From Leptospira broomii serovar Hurstbridge str. 5399 (GTDB lineage Bacteria; Spirochaetota; Leptospiria; Leptospirales; Leptospiraceae): DNA of 64,000 nt. Within the stretch, counting starts at the first letter, position 1, and every line of letters begins with the position of its first letter. The position numbers and the translations under genes were made by a program. The DNA lies in contig NZ_AHMO02000011.1 in assembly GCF_000243715.2 (NCBI RefSeq), positions 558,001 through 622,000 on the forward strand. The letters run 5' to 3'. Shown here in pieces: positions 45,350 through 54,545 of this stretch. The notes beneath the pieces are model-generated. The model saw only the letters and a list, made by a program, of their open reading frames with translations. It ran no database searches and had not been told where the DNA came from.

Positions 45350-46933
45350 ATGGGTAATATCAACGTTCATAACTTCGGATTAAAAGTGACCATGATTGTC
45401 CTCGTAATCTTAGTCTTATCGAAATTTCCGAATAATTTATTTTCCGCACCGGGCATTCCACCGGGCAATATAGAGATATTACTGTCTTCCGACAATAATA
45501 TCTACGAACAAGCTTTGTACGGTATTCAATCCACTCTCGAACACCCGGTTAGAGTCTCTTATGTAGACCTCATTCAGTCCGAAAACAAAGATATCACCAG
45601 CTACTTTAGAGAATTGGAAGCCACCAATACGAAACTCCTAATAGCGATAGGACCCATTGCCCTGAAATTAGCTAGCGAGAATATTACGAAAATACCTGTA
45701 GTCTTTACTATGGTAAGCAACCCGAAATCTTTCGGAATGAATTCGAGCAATATTTGCGGCATCGGCATGGATATTTCGATTGCGGAGTTCTTTAAGGCAA
45801 TAAAAGAACTTTCTCCGAATGCCGAAAGAGTGATTACATTCTACTCACAACAGGAGGGGGAGTTCTTTGCTACGGAAGGAGATTACGTAGATTTAAAATA
45901 TCGATTGCTATTCAGCAAATGGAAAGTCGGCGAGGAAAATTTTCGAAGCAGCTTGGAAAAAATAAAGGGAGAGTATGACGCATTTATAATAATCAAGGAC
46001 CCGCTTTATAATAGGGCAATTTTCGAAGAACTGTCCGCATTCGCCCGGAAGAATAAAATAATATTAGGCGCTCCGTTCCCTGCCCTAGTAAGAGCGGGGA
46101 CGACGTTTGGAATAAGCCCTGAATATAATAAATTAGGAATTGAAACCGGAGAGTTAGCGAATCGAATATTGTCCGACAAATCTTCTTGTAAGACTGAAAA
46201 GTTCATCCTACCGGATAAACCCGCCTTTTTTCTGAATGAAAATTACGCTGCCGAATCTGGATTGAACATCCCCAATGAGATAAAGGAGAGAGCTAAACTC
46301 ACTCAATTATTCACGGTTGGAATCAACCTATTAAACGAAGGAAAACTAAAGAGCGCGAGAGTCATCTTTGAAACTATCCTAAAAAAGGATCCTAACAACC
46401 AATCGGTTTCTTCTTACTTACAGCTAGTGATAGAAAAAATGACCGGCGGAAAAACCAAAGAATTGCTTTTGTCTGCCGAGGAATATTACAAGAAAGGAAA
46501 TTATCCCCAAGCAAGAACCGAATATCAAAAAGTCCTATTTATCAACCCGAATTTACAAATCGCCAAAGAAGGATTGGCGACTGCAACCTTTGCTCAAAGC
46601 GAAGCGGAAAGAATTTCGGCCGAGCGTCTGGCCAGGACCGGAAAAGTATTCGATGCGATTAAAATGTATCTTTCTTCACTTAGAACCTATCCGCAAAATT
46701 CAAAATCCGTCGGAGAGTTAAGTCATATCCGAGTATCCGAGCTTTCGAAGATATCGGACTATTTGAAAGAAGGCATAAACCTCTATTCGCAAAGAGAATA
46801 CGAAAATTCAATTCGGCTATTCGAACATATTCTTTTAATAGACCCTTCCGACAAGAGAGCCCAGGAATACTTGCGCCTCTCGAATAAGAAACGTGAGGCA
46901 ATTCAAATTCTGCAAGCAAAACGAACCAATTAG
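45350..46933 (+). CDS. ABC-type substrate-binding protein with C-terminal TPRs
   Basis: A 527-residue protein with an N-terminal hydrophobic signal. Residues about 35-305 follow the ABC_sub_bind pattern (periplasmic binding protein fold): IAIGPIALKLASENITKIPVVF, KELSPNAERVITFYS and AFARKNKIILGAPFPALVRAG. Residues about 315-527 are TPR-like helices (EEYYKKGNYPQARTEYQKVL, LYSQREYENSIRLFEHIL). No permease or ATPase gene is nearby. It is 23 bp downstream of the phosphatase, whose sensor domain faces the same compartment, so a ligand-reporting role is plausible. Confidence 0.75.
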   Translation: MGNINVHNFGLKVTMIVLVILVLSKFPNNLFSAPGIPPGNIEILLSSDNNIYEQALYGIQSTLEHPVRVSYVDLIQSENKDITSYFRELEATNTKLLIAIGPIALKLASENITKIPVVFTMVSNPKSFGMNSSNICGIGMDISIAEFFKAIKELSPNAERVITFYSQQEGEFFATEGDYVDLKYRLLFSKWKVGEENFRSSLEKIKGEYDAFIIIKDPLYNRAIFEELSAFARKNKIILGAPFPALVRAGTTFGISPEYNKLGIETGELANRILSDKSSCKTEKFILPDKPAFFLNENYAAESGLNIPNEIKERAKLTQLFTVGINLLNEGKLKSARVIFETILKKDPNNQSVSSYLQLVIEKMTGGKTKELLLSAEEYYKKGNYPQARTEYQKVLFINPNLQIAKEGLATATFAQSEAERISAERLARTGKVFDAIKMYLSSLRTYPQNSKSVGELSHIRVSELSKISDYLKEGINLYSQREYENSIRLFEHILLIDPSDKRAQEYLRLSNKKREAIQILQAKRTN

Positions 46934-46981
46934 CCGGATTCCGTCTAAGTCATGTTTAGATTTAGAATATTCTAATAATCT

Positions 46982-49723
46982 TTAAAAAGAGGCGTTTAGG
47001 TCGACCATAGCCTGCCTTTGCGTATTCGAGTAGTCGAAAGGAAAGTTGTTAATTTTGATCAGCTTCTGTTGATTGTTTAACAAATTCGAAGCGAAGAAGC
47101 CTATACTAATCTTTTCGGTAATGTAATATGCTAATCTTACATCCACGTTCACCCAGTTTCCCACATAGTTAGGCCGATATTGCGGATATTGCAGTCTCGA
47201 ATCGCTTTGCAAGATCCCGGTAGTCGGGTCGATCGGACCGAAATCCGATGATCTTCTATAAACGGTTCCTTGATAATGGGCCTGAATGCTGCTTTCAATC
47301 TTACTAGTAACATATCGTATTCCCATATTTGCAAGATGGGAAGGCGCCCAAGTCATTTGATTCTGACTGGGCGAAATGGTTTTGTCCAAAATCTTTTCGC
47401 TTAACCGATGAGCATAAGAATAGTTGAAGAAACCCGAGAATTGATGGAATGTAAAATTGATTTCGGATTCGACCCCGTTCGTAACAGCCGAGTAAATATT
47501 CGTGCTTAAATTATTGTTTTGCAGACTGTAAAATATTTGGTTTTGAAAATTCCTTACAAAATAGTTTACGCGAAAGTTAATATATTGATTTAAATTCCAG
47601 TCGAGAGCGGCCTCGTAATCTCGCACAATTTCCGGCCTCAATTGTCTAGGGTTCGATGCAAGGGAAAAAGTATTCGCACCAAACATTTCCGTAATCGACG
47701 GAGTTCGAAACGCTTGCCCGCCCATCAGCTTTAAATTTAAACTATTCGTAATAAAGTAAACTAAAGCAGCCTTAGGGCTCGTCTTTCTAAAAACACGCTT
47801 TTCATTCGGTGCATACGGAAATCCTAAGTAGTTGCTATAAGGATTATCAATTCCCCTATAGTGCTGGGTGGTTTGATCGTTTCGCACTCCTACAGTCAGC
47901 TGCAACTTATTATATAAGAATTTAGGGGAAACCATTTGTCCGAATACACCCACTGTCCAGACGGGCTTATTCTTAATCCAAGCTAACCAGGGCCCGAGAG
48001 TTCCGTTTGCATTGTTTGCGAACGGAGGAAAGGAATCCGCAGCATCGGAAAGATTGGCATTCGCATAATGACTTTGATCGCCGGTATAAATGAATCTTGT
48101 GGTTTCAACGCCGGCCAAAATACTTCCCGAGTTCCCCAAATCATACGTTAGCTGGGCCCGCCCGAAAAGACTTTGTCCGTTAGTTTTTAGATATTCGCTG
48201 ACCCCGGCCGGATAGAATCCCGCTGAAGAACCGTTTTGAGCGTAACGAGTGTTCCAATCAATACTATGTTTTTGGTATTGCAATACGTATTCGTGAGTGA
48301 GCTTGGAGCCTATTTTATTTTTATATTTCATCGAGGCCATGTCTCGATACTCGTCCATTTTTCCGTTATAATCGGGAATTGCCCAAAGCCAACCGTGCCC
48401 GGTTTGAAAATTCCAGTATTGTCTATGATATTGAATCGTTAAACCTTCTAATATATCCTTACCTTCCAACTTCGCAAAAAGATAATAATTCGATCTCGCG
48501 TCTTGAACGGGAAACTTAGCTAAGAAAAATCCGGTGATATCCGTTCTACCCGAACCGTCGTAATCCTTATAGTTATTTCCGTTTGTTTCATATGAATTGT
48601 AACTCATGACATAATCGAACAACTTACCCGTATTACCAGTCCTAAAATCATAAATCTTAGTCCCTGAAGTTCCCATCCGAACTCTAGTCTGCATCTCTCC
48701 CCTCAGATCCTTACCCGAATACGTATTTAAAGAAATGATTCCGTTCATGGCATTACTACCGTATAAGGCCGATCCCGGACCTCTTACCACCTCGGCGGAT
48801 TTAAGCATATTCAGAGGAGTTATTTCCGACGTCAAAGCCGAGCCGTATAAATTATCGTTAAACTGAACCCCGTCCACAAGCATTAGAAGATGATTATTAT
48901 TCCAACCTTCGAACATTCCTCGATAGCTAATCGTATTTCGATCATAGTCTTGAGACGGTGCATATCCCGGTAGATTCCCAAGCACATCATTCAAGGATAT
49001 CCTGCCGTAATGTAATAACTCTTTATCGGATATCACGGAAACAAGGTCCGGAGCATCGTGAGTCAATAATTCGGTTTTAGTGGATGCCGTCGTGACTTGA
49101 GATTGGAGTAAATTAAAGACTTGTTCTGTAGATTTTTTAATATCTTCCTTTTGAACCGGAAAGATAAATTTCTTACTTATAGGGTTGGATAAAACATACT
49201 CGTTTATATTCTCTCTTCTTTCTTGCTTGTTTTTATTGATTCGCACTGACAATACGATTTTTTGCGTAAATTGGTCAATAACGCTTTCATCCGATTGATG
49301 CCCCTCGTCTTTCGGTAAGTCATTTTTTATTTCCTCCAATCCTTGCACTTCGTTATAACTATTATAGGCATCTATTAAGAATCCTTTTTCGGCATTATAA
49401 ATCTGTCCGTACAATATGAGTCGGCCGGTATTTTTCTCCCTCCGATAGAAACCGGTCAAGTATACGTTCCCCTTGGAGATTCGTTTAAAGTTTTCCTCCG
49501 GATTTAAAGGCGGTAGAATATCAACGGAATAACGTAAGGTTTCGAGTTGGCTTTTAAGTTTTTCAATAATTTTTTTCGAAATTTCCGGCTCCAACTTTGA
49601 GTCGAAAGTTTGAAATTGCCCTATGTAAATCGGCTCGGATGAACTTTGAGCCTCGAGCGGATACCCTAAAACGAAGTAAAAGAATGTTACAATTAAGCAG
49701 CCAAATATATTGTATTTATTCAT
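46982..49723 (-). CDS. TonB-dependent outer-membrane receptor with extra N-terminal domain
   Basis: About 913 residues from the ATG at 49723, giving a signal peptide (IFGCLIVTFFYFVLGYPLEAQ); the frame stays open to 49900 with no signal logic. Residues about 30-165 form an extra domain (YIGQFQTFDSKLEPEISKKI, GRLILYGQIYNAEKGFL) of unknown type. The plug domain covers about 216-337 (LVSVISDKELLHYGRISLNDV, EVVRGPGSALYGSNAMNGII). A barrel follows, ending in Phe (DLNASF), as outer-membrane barrels do. It imports an unknown ligand. It converges on the substrate-binding gene, not in its operon. Confidence 0.9.
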   Translation of the reverse strand: MNKYNIFGCLIVTFFYFVLGYPLEAQSSSEPIYIGQFQTFDSKLEPEISKKIIEKLKSQLETLRYSVDILPPLNPEENFKRISKGNVYLTGFYRREKNTGRLILYGQIYNAEKGFLIDAYNSYNEVQGLEEIKNDLPKDEGHQSDESVIDQFTQKIVLSVRINKNKQERRENINEYVLSNPISKKFIFPVQKEDIKKSTEQVFNLLQSQVTTASTKTELLTHDAPDLVSVISDKELLHYGRISLNDVLGNLPGYAPSQDYDRNTISYRGMFEGWNNNHLLMLVDGVQFNDNLYGSALTSEITPLNMLKSAEVVRGPGSALYGSNAMNGIISLNTYSGKDLRGEMQTRVRMGTSGTKIYDFRTGNTGKLFDYVMSYNSYETNGNNYKDYDGSGRTDITGFFLAKFPVQDARSNYYLFAKLEGKDILEGLTIQYHRQYWNFQTGHGWLWAIPDYNGKMDEYRDMASMKYKNKIGSKLTHEYVLQYQKHSIDWNTRYAQNGSSAGFYPAGVSEYLKTNGQSLFGRAQLTYDLGNSGSILAGVETTRFIYTGDQSHYANANLSDAADSFPPFANNANGTLGPWLAWIKNKPVWTVGVFGQMVSPKFLYNKLQLTVGVRNDQTTQHYRGIDNPYSNYLGFPYAPNEKRVFRKTSPKAALVYFITNSLNLKLMGGQAFRTPSITEMFGANTFSLASNPRQLRPEIVRDYEAALDWNLNQYINFRVNYFVRNFQNQIFYSLQNNNLSTNIYSAVTNGVESEINFTFHQFSGFFNYSYAHRLSEKILDKTISPSQNQMTWAPSHLANMGIRYVTSKIESSIQAHYQGTVYRRSSDFGPIDPTTGILQSDSRLQYPQYRPNYVGNWVNVDVRLAYYITEKISIGFFASNLLNNQQKLIKINNFPFDYSNTQRQAMVDLNASF

Positions 49724-50315
49724 CGAAATATTCAGCGTGATAAAGGTTCGGCCCGAAAGGTTCGGATTATCTATTGAATTTTCCAAGAAAGTCAATATAA
49801 AAATTATTTCTCCATTTACTAAAATGCCGCCCGGAGGTATGACGAATTTTGTTAGATCCCTCATCGCTACTTTGATTTTCGTTACCCTTAATCTTCGCAT
49901 CGATCACTTACACTGTTTTGACAAATTAATAGAAATATTTATACATTTTCCATATATGGATGTTTTTAACATCCATTGTAAAAGGACACGCATTAAGTTC
50001 AAGATGCGAGATCGATATCAAACCGACTCAAGTAATATTCTTCGAATTCAAATTCATAAAGAATTCAGAAATATGTAAAAAATTGTAATCTAAAACTTCC
50101 TTACTTTGCAGATTCCCGAATGGAAGAAGCATTTCTAAATCCCGTTCCAATTCGATCCACAATCCATTAAATATATTTCAATATTCTACCTATTGAACGC
50201 AATCAATTGAGCGGAAGATAAACCTTCGGAGGGAATCGATGCTGACCGTATTTCTTCGCGAATCCGCGTAAAATCGACTTTTAGTACGACAATCCCCTAT
50301 AAAAATGCTTTACAA
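49724..50315. other. Intergenic region, no gene seen
   Basis: About 590 bp of divergent upstream sequence between the TonB receptor and GST genes. The plus-strand frame at 49710-50078 is antisense to the receptor's long N-terminal extension and has no ribosome site. Nothing else stands out before the operator at 50316. Confidence 0.4.
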
Positions 50316-50333
50316 CTACCGACCGTTCGGTAG
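50316..50333. promoter_or_regulatory. Probable TetR-type operator in front of the GST gene
   Basis: CTACCGA-ccgt-TCGGTAG is a palindrome with 7-bp arms and a 4-nt centre, 29 bp before the GST start. ACCGaccgttCGGT-type half-sites are common in TetR-family operators that control detoxification genes. No TetR gene is in the window. Confidence 0.55.
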
Positions 50334-50362
50334 CCTTTCGAGCGGAGCAAAAATAAAGCACG

Positions 50363-50971
50363 ATGGAAAGAATCCTTTATAGCCATTCAATATCCATAAA
50401 CTCATACCGAGCAAGGCTGATACTGAATCTTTTAAATTTAGAATTTAGCGAAATTACCGTCGATCTTTTACGATCGGAACAAAATGAAGAGCAGTTTAAA
50501 AAAATAAATCCCCTCTCTCAGATACCGGTGTTGATGGAAAATGATATCACTATCTGGGACAGTCACGCCATATCAATCTATTTGGCCGAAAAATACGGGC
50601 AGGATAAATGGTTTCCGCAAAATATACAGAATAGAGCCGCCGTTTTACAATGGCTATTCTTCGACGCGAACGAGTTGCATAACGGAATCGGTTTAGCTCG
50701 AGTTCATTATAAATTCAAAATCGGTAAGGATGGAGAAACCTATCAAAAAAGAGGAAAGAAGGCTTTGAGTGTATTAAATGATCGTTTAGAAAATCGTGAT
50801 TGGATCGAATTAAATAAACCCACGCTGGCGGACGTATCCTGTTTTCCGTTTTGCGCGGTGTCCAAAGACGCGAAAATCGATATTAACGAATATACTAATG
50901 TGCAAAAGTGGATGGAGAGATTTTCCAATCTGGAAAATTTCGTTCCTTTTCGAAAATTCGAACGTAAGTAA
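50363..50971 (+). CDS. Glutathione S-transferase family protein
   Basis: A 202-residue protein. The thioredoxin-like N-domain begins ILYSHSISINSYRARLIL and contains NPLSQIPVL (the cis-Pro loop) and WDSHAISIYLAEKYG. The helical C-domain has NKPTLADVSCFPF, the usual ADxxxxP pattern. It probably conjugates thiols to electrophiles, though glutathione use in this organism was not examined. A palindromic operator sits just upstream, so it is likely induced by a small molecule. A second GST lies at 54546-55142. Confidence 0.85.
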   Translation: MERILYSHSISINSYRARLILNLLNLEFSEITVDLLRSEQNEEQFKKINPLSQIPVLMENDITIWDSHAISIYLAEKYGQDKWFPQNIQNRAAVLQWLFFDANELHNGIGLARVHYKFKIGKDGETYQKRGKKALSVLNDRLENRDWIELNKPTLADVSCFPFCAVSKDAKIDINEYTNVQKWMERFSNLENFVPFRKFERK

Positions 50972-51720
50972 CTATTTTATTTCCGCTTGAAATATTTATT
51001 TTTTGGAGATTCGATTTTCTCGGGTTGCACCGAAATATTTTCGATCGGTTTCTCGGAGTAAGAATAAATTCGCTTTTCGAATCGGATGAACCGCCTTGTC
51101 TATGAGGAACTCGTCGGCATTGATTTTCGAAATGAGTTATGGCTGCCGAAATTTTCGCTATATTTCGAACGTTCTTAAGTTAAGTAATAATGTTTGCCTC
51201 TAAAGCTATCCTGTTTTTTGTAATTCCGAATAGAATTCAAATCGAATTAATTCGCTCTTGCTAAAATTTCAAATTCGGATCAACAGATACAAATATAAAT
51301 TCGTAAAAGGATCCGAATATCGGAAATATACTCGTTTCTAACGGAAGCCGCCTCGAGCGCTCTCTTTAAACTTCCATTATTCTTGCCATATAAACGAACT
51401 AGTTTGGGCCGTGAATATTCCAAAAAAGGATTGTCCGGTAAATAATAAACGCTCGTAAAATCTAAAGAATTACAATTGTTCAAAATAGAACGATCAAAAA
51501 GCGTTTATACGTATAGAAATTTTCTTTCCCTACTATTAACGAAATTCTATCTTAACTGAATGAAGCGAACATAGAAACGGAATTATTTGTGCAGAAAAAC
51601 TAGAATAAGATTCGGAATCTCACAGACTTTGAATGTCGAATGCCGTTATGGAAATCTCCTTCATAGACATATCAAAACGATCGAGTCTTGGAAGAAATAA
51701 CTGCGAAGGAATTGGGAAAA
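50972..51720. other. Intergenic region, no confident gene
   Basis: About 750 bp between two plus-strand genes. The minus-strand frame at 51280-51483 (67 codons, TTG start) has no ribosome site and no recognised family, so I do not call it. No terminator with a clear stem was found after the GST gene. Confidence 0.4.
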
Positions 51721-52725
51721 ATGCAAATGAATCAGAAATTTTACGGGAAAAAACTTATGCAATTTATTTTTAAACGAAAGATCTTAAAAGTTACTCTGAC
51801 GTATCTAATGATATCGGTTTCTTTGACTGGAGTTCTCCAGGCGAGTGATGAAAGTAAATCTAATTTAGAAAATTCCTACCATATTGAAGACGGAAAATTC
51901 ACAGGCGTGGGTAATATTTCCATCCACTACCGAAGCTATAGATCGAAGAATGCCTCCAAACCTAGAGTTTTAGTCGTTCAACACGGAATCGGAGAACACG
52001 GCGGGAGATACGAAAATCTATTAGAGGCCCTGGCCGGAAAAGGATATAACGTTTATTTAATTGATTCTCGCGGTCATGGAAAATCGGAAGGGGATCGCGG
52101 TGTCATAACGGATTTTAACCAATTTCTAACCGACCTGAATCAGCTGATCGGAATCGCAAAACAAAAAGAAGGAGTTTCCAGAGTAACGTTGATGGGTCAT
52201 TCGATGGGGGCACTGATCGCTCTCTTCTATGCGGGAGATCCTAGCTACCAGGCAAATTTAGATCGATTGGTCTTAAGCAGTCTGCCCATCGAGGTAAAAA
52301 CGAATTTTATCGCAAAAGTAAAAAAAGCGATGCTCGGATTAATTGCGGGCACCTCACCCGGCTTTACGATCTCTACCGGTCTCGATGCTGCGACGCTGTC
52401 TAGGGACGAAAAGGCAGTGGCTGCTTATAAAAACGATCCGCTAGTCCATGATAAGGCGGGCGCATATCTAGGTGATTTTATACTTAACTCGAAGGAAAAA
52501 GCTTTGGAAAAAGCTTCCAAAATTAATCTTCCAGTTTATTTGTTTCACGGAAAAGAAGATGCGATCGCACTTTCGGTCGGAACGGAAGAAGCCTTTGCAG
52601 CGATTCCCTCGAAAGATAAAACGATGAAGATCTATGAAGGACTCTTTCACGAAACCATGAACGAACTTCCGCAGGATAGAGCTCAAGTCTTGAAAGACTT
52701 AGTCGCTTGGTTAGCGTCTCACTAA
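51721..52725 (+). CDS. Exported monoacylglycerol-lipase-like alpha/beta hydrolase
   Basis: About 334 residues from the ATG at 51721; the frame opens earlier at TTG 51688. A signal peptide or anchor (LTYLMISVSLTGVLQAS) leads into a Hydrolase_4 domain: VVQHGIGEHGGRYENLLEAL, IDSRGHGKSEGDRG and nucleophile Ser161 in GHSMGALIA. The acid is in LFHGKEDAIA and the histidine in GLFHETMNE. These are the marks of monoacylglycerol lipases and lysophospholipases. It probably acts on lipids outside the inner membrane. A hairpin follows the stop. Confidence 0.85.
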   Translation: MQMNQKFYGKKLMQFIFKRKILKVTLTYLMISVSLTGVLQASDESKSNLENSYHIEDGKFTGVGNISIHYRSYRSKNASKPRVLVVQHGIGEHGGRYENLLEALAGKGYNVYLIDSRGHGKSEGDRGVITDFNQFLTDLNQLIGIAKQKEGVSRVTLMGHSMGALIALFYAGDPSYQANLDRLVLSSLPIEVKTNFIAKVKKAMLGLIAGTSPGFTISTGLDAATLSRDEKAVAAYKNDPLVHDKAGAYLGDFILNSKEKALEKASKINLPVYLFHGKEDAIALSVGTEEAFAAIPSKDKTMKIYEGLFHETMNELPQDRAQVLKDLVAWLASH

Positions 52726-52733
52726 AAACACAT

Positions 52734-52769
52734 AGGGCAATTATAGAGAGCAGCCTCTATGATTACCCT
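52734..52769. terminator. Long hairpin between convergent genes
   Basis: AGGG-c-AAT-t-ATAGAG pairs with CTCTAT-g-ATT-a-CCCT around an AGCAGC loop (13 pairs, two mismatched positions). It starts 8 nt after the lipase stop and lies between that gene and the convergent SH3 gene, so it is probably a bidirectional terminator even though no long T-run follows. Confidence 0.55.
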
Positions 52770-52871
52770 AATATTTCATTCATTCCGATTAAGATTGTTT
52801 GGAATTAGAACCGAGTAATAAGATTGATTAAAAGACTAAGCAGGAGCAGCGCGACTTCTCGGTCCGTCAAG

Positions 52872-53600
52872 TTACTCTTTTATGCACCAATAACCTGCAA
52901 TGATAGTATCAGGTTTACCGTAGCATAAATTCTCTTTGTCAACTGTAGTTATCGTACAATTTTTCGAATATGCCGCTCTAACCATCTCGGTAGGTAGCTC
53001 GTCTTCCTGATTCAGAAATCCGTTCAGCGATTCGTAATATTTTATTTCTATCACCTTCGGCCTGGACGGCTTTATGCAAGGTTTTCCTTCCGCATCACGC
53101 CCCCGGTTACAAAGAATAATTTCCTCGGATCCGGATACCAATGTTATGAAAATGCTATCATCCGAAACTTTATAAAATCCGATTTGCTTTACCCTAACAC
53201 TCTCTTCCCCCTCGTTCGCGAAATCGGCGTAGTAAGTCGCCTTATTTTCGGATAACAATAATCTTTCGGACGAAATACTAAGGCAGGTTGAATTTTGCCT
53301 AGTTAATTCTAATGACTTGATGTAAGCAGACTTTTTAATCTTAAGCGACCGTATTCCGTTGATGTATCCTTTTCCGCTCGGAAAATAATACCAATGCTTC
53401 TCATTCTGCTTGGAGGATTGCCAAGCTTTAGCTTTAACGACCTCCACCGAGGTTAAAGGTGGAATTATGTTTCGGACTTTAGAGTCATTCGAAGGTTTAG
53501 TTCTAAGTTTGGTCGGCGAGTTTCCGGAATGGTATTTTTCTTTCTCGGAATAAGCATTAATACCGAAGATTAATAGGCAAAATATTATGAGTTTATTCAT
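52872..53600 (-). CDS. Exported SH3-like domain protein, unknown function
   Basis: About 242 residues from the ATG at 53600, which begins a signal peptide (LIIFCLLIFGINAYS); the open frame reaches 53633. The first part reads as a bacterial SH3 domain (KLRTKPSNDSKVRNIIPPLT, then WYYFPSGKGYINGIRSL). The rest contains several Cys (CNRGRDAEGKPCIKP, CTITTVDKENLCYG) that may pair. It lies 69 bp after another small exported protein and is likely in one operon with it. Function is unknown; SH3 domains in envelope proteins often bind cell wall. Confidence 0.7.
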   Translation of the reverse strand: MNKLIIFCLLIFGINAYSEKEKYHSGNSPTKLRTKPSNDSKVRNIIPPLTSVEVVKAKAWQSSKQNEKHWYYFPSGKGYINGIRSLKIKKSAYIKSLELTRQNSTCLSISSERLLLSENKATYYADFANEGEESVRVKQIGFYKVSDDSIFITLVSGSEEIILCNRGRDAEGKPCIKPSRPKVIEIKYYESLNGFLNQEDELPTEMVRAAYSKNCTITTVDKENLCYGKPDTIIAGYWCIKE

Positions 53601-53669
53601 GATGGATGTCTCGTAAAATTTGATCATTCCCATTGTGACTACAAATTAATAATCGAAGTGCAGCCTGCG

Positions 53670-54185
53670 CTAACCGTTAAATTCTTTTTCAGGATTCCAA
53701 ATGAATTCTTCGGTTGGCCATTCGATCGGAAACGTATAGCCAGGCCCCTTAACGATTTTACGGATCTCCCAAATTTTCTTGCCCAAGGAATCGAAATATA
53801 GACGATGCTCTAAACGAGAGCCGTTTACAGAGCCGCCGGTAATAAAGACGAAACGCAACGCTTTTAGATCATCGTAATAGTACTCTATTTTTATTGCGGA
53901 ATCGTCCGAGCCCATTTCTTCCACATACTTGCAAATAATATGCTTTTTATTGAAGAAAGCGATTTTCAAAGTCGGTTTATAAGGCTTTGAATACTCGAAC
54001 TCCTTTTTACTACTAGCTAGCTCTTTGTTTTTAATCTCTTTCTCTATCCTGTCGTAGATGGAACGGATTTCCTTGATATCCGGATGAGTTGTCCAGTTTT
54101 TACCGTTTATTTCTTTTCCCGAAATTCCGTTTGAGAATAAAAAAAGGAGCAGCAATAAGATAAAATTAAAATTTCGAATTCCCAT
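53670..54185 (-). CDS. Small exported protein, unknown function
   Basis: A 171-residue protein with a clear signal peptide (FILLLLLFLFSNGISG). The mature part is polar, with a Lys-rich helix (RIEKEIKNKELASSKK) and beta-strand patterns (KIEYYYDDLKALRFVFITGG, EHRLYFDSLGKKIWEIRKIV). No known domain is recognised. It precedes the SH3-like exported protein by 36-69 bp, so the two form an operon. Confidence 0.7.
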   Translation of the reverse strand: MGIRNFNFILLLLLFLFSNGISGKEINGKNWTTHPDIKEIRSIYDRIEKEIKNKELASSKKEFEYSKPYKPTLKIAFFNKKHIICKYVEEMGSDDSAIKIEYYYDDLKALRFVFITGGSVNGSRLEHRLYFDSLGKKIWEIRKIVKGPGYTFPIEWPTEEFIWNPEKEFNG

Positions 54186-54545
54186 GCATAACTATCCTGG
54201 ACCTATGCAGCCTCATTGACTCGGAACAGAACTATTAATCCTTCGATTTCTAAGTCTATAATTTTTTAACGAATTCAGATCGGGGAATTCGATGCTTATC
54301 ATACATCGAAAATCTTTTCGGATTGCCTCTTAGCGTACTTTAGGAAAAGAAAAGTGTCCAAGTACGACCCTCAAACTTTATTTTCAATACATCGGACTTA
54401 GAACCGGGAAACTTCTAGCATAAACGATGCGGGAAATCTTTGAATATAATAATTTGCACGTCTTTAATAAAACTCTATCGACGACCCTTGCATCGGGAGA
54501 ACATTACTATCGAGATCCCGAAAACTCGTGTCGTAAATATGTTGC
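54186..54545. other. Intergenic region, no gene seen
   Basis: 360 bp holding the promoter region of the exported-protein pair and the 3' flank of the second GST. The plus-strand frame starting at 54427 is antisense to the GST end and has no ribosome site. Confidence 0.4.

Noticed and set aside
51280..51483. 67-codon frame on the minus strand in a 750-bp gap
   Set aside because: TTG start, no ribosome site, no recognised family and no coupled neighbour.
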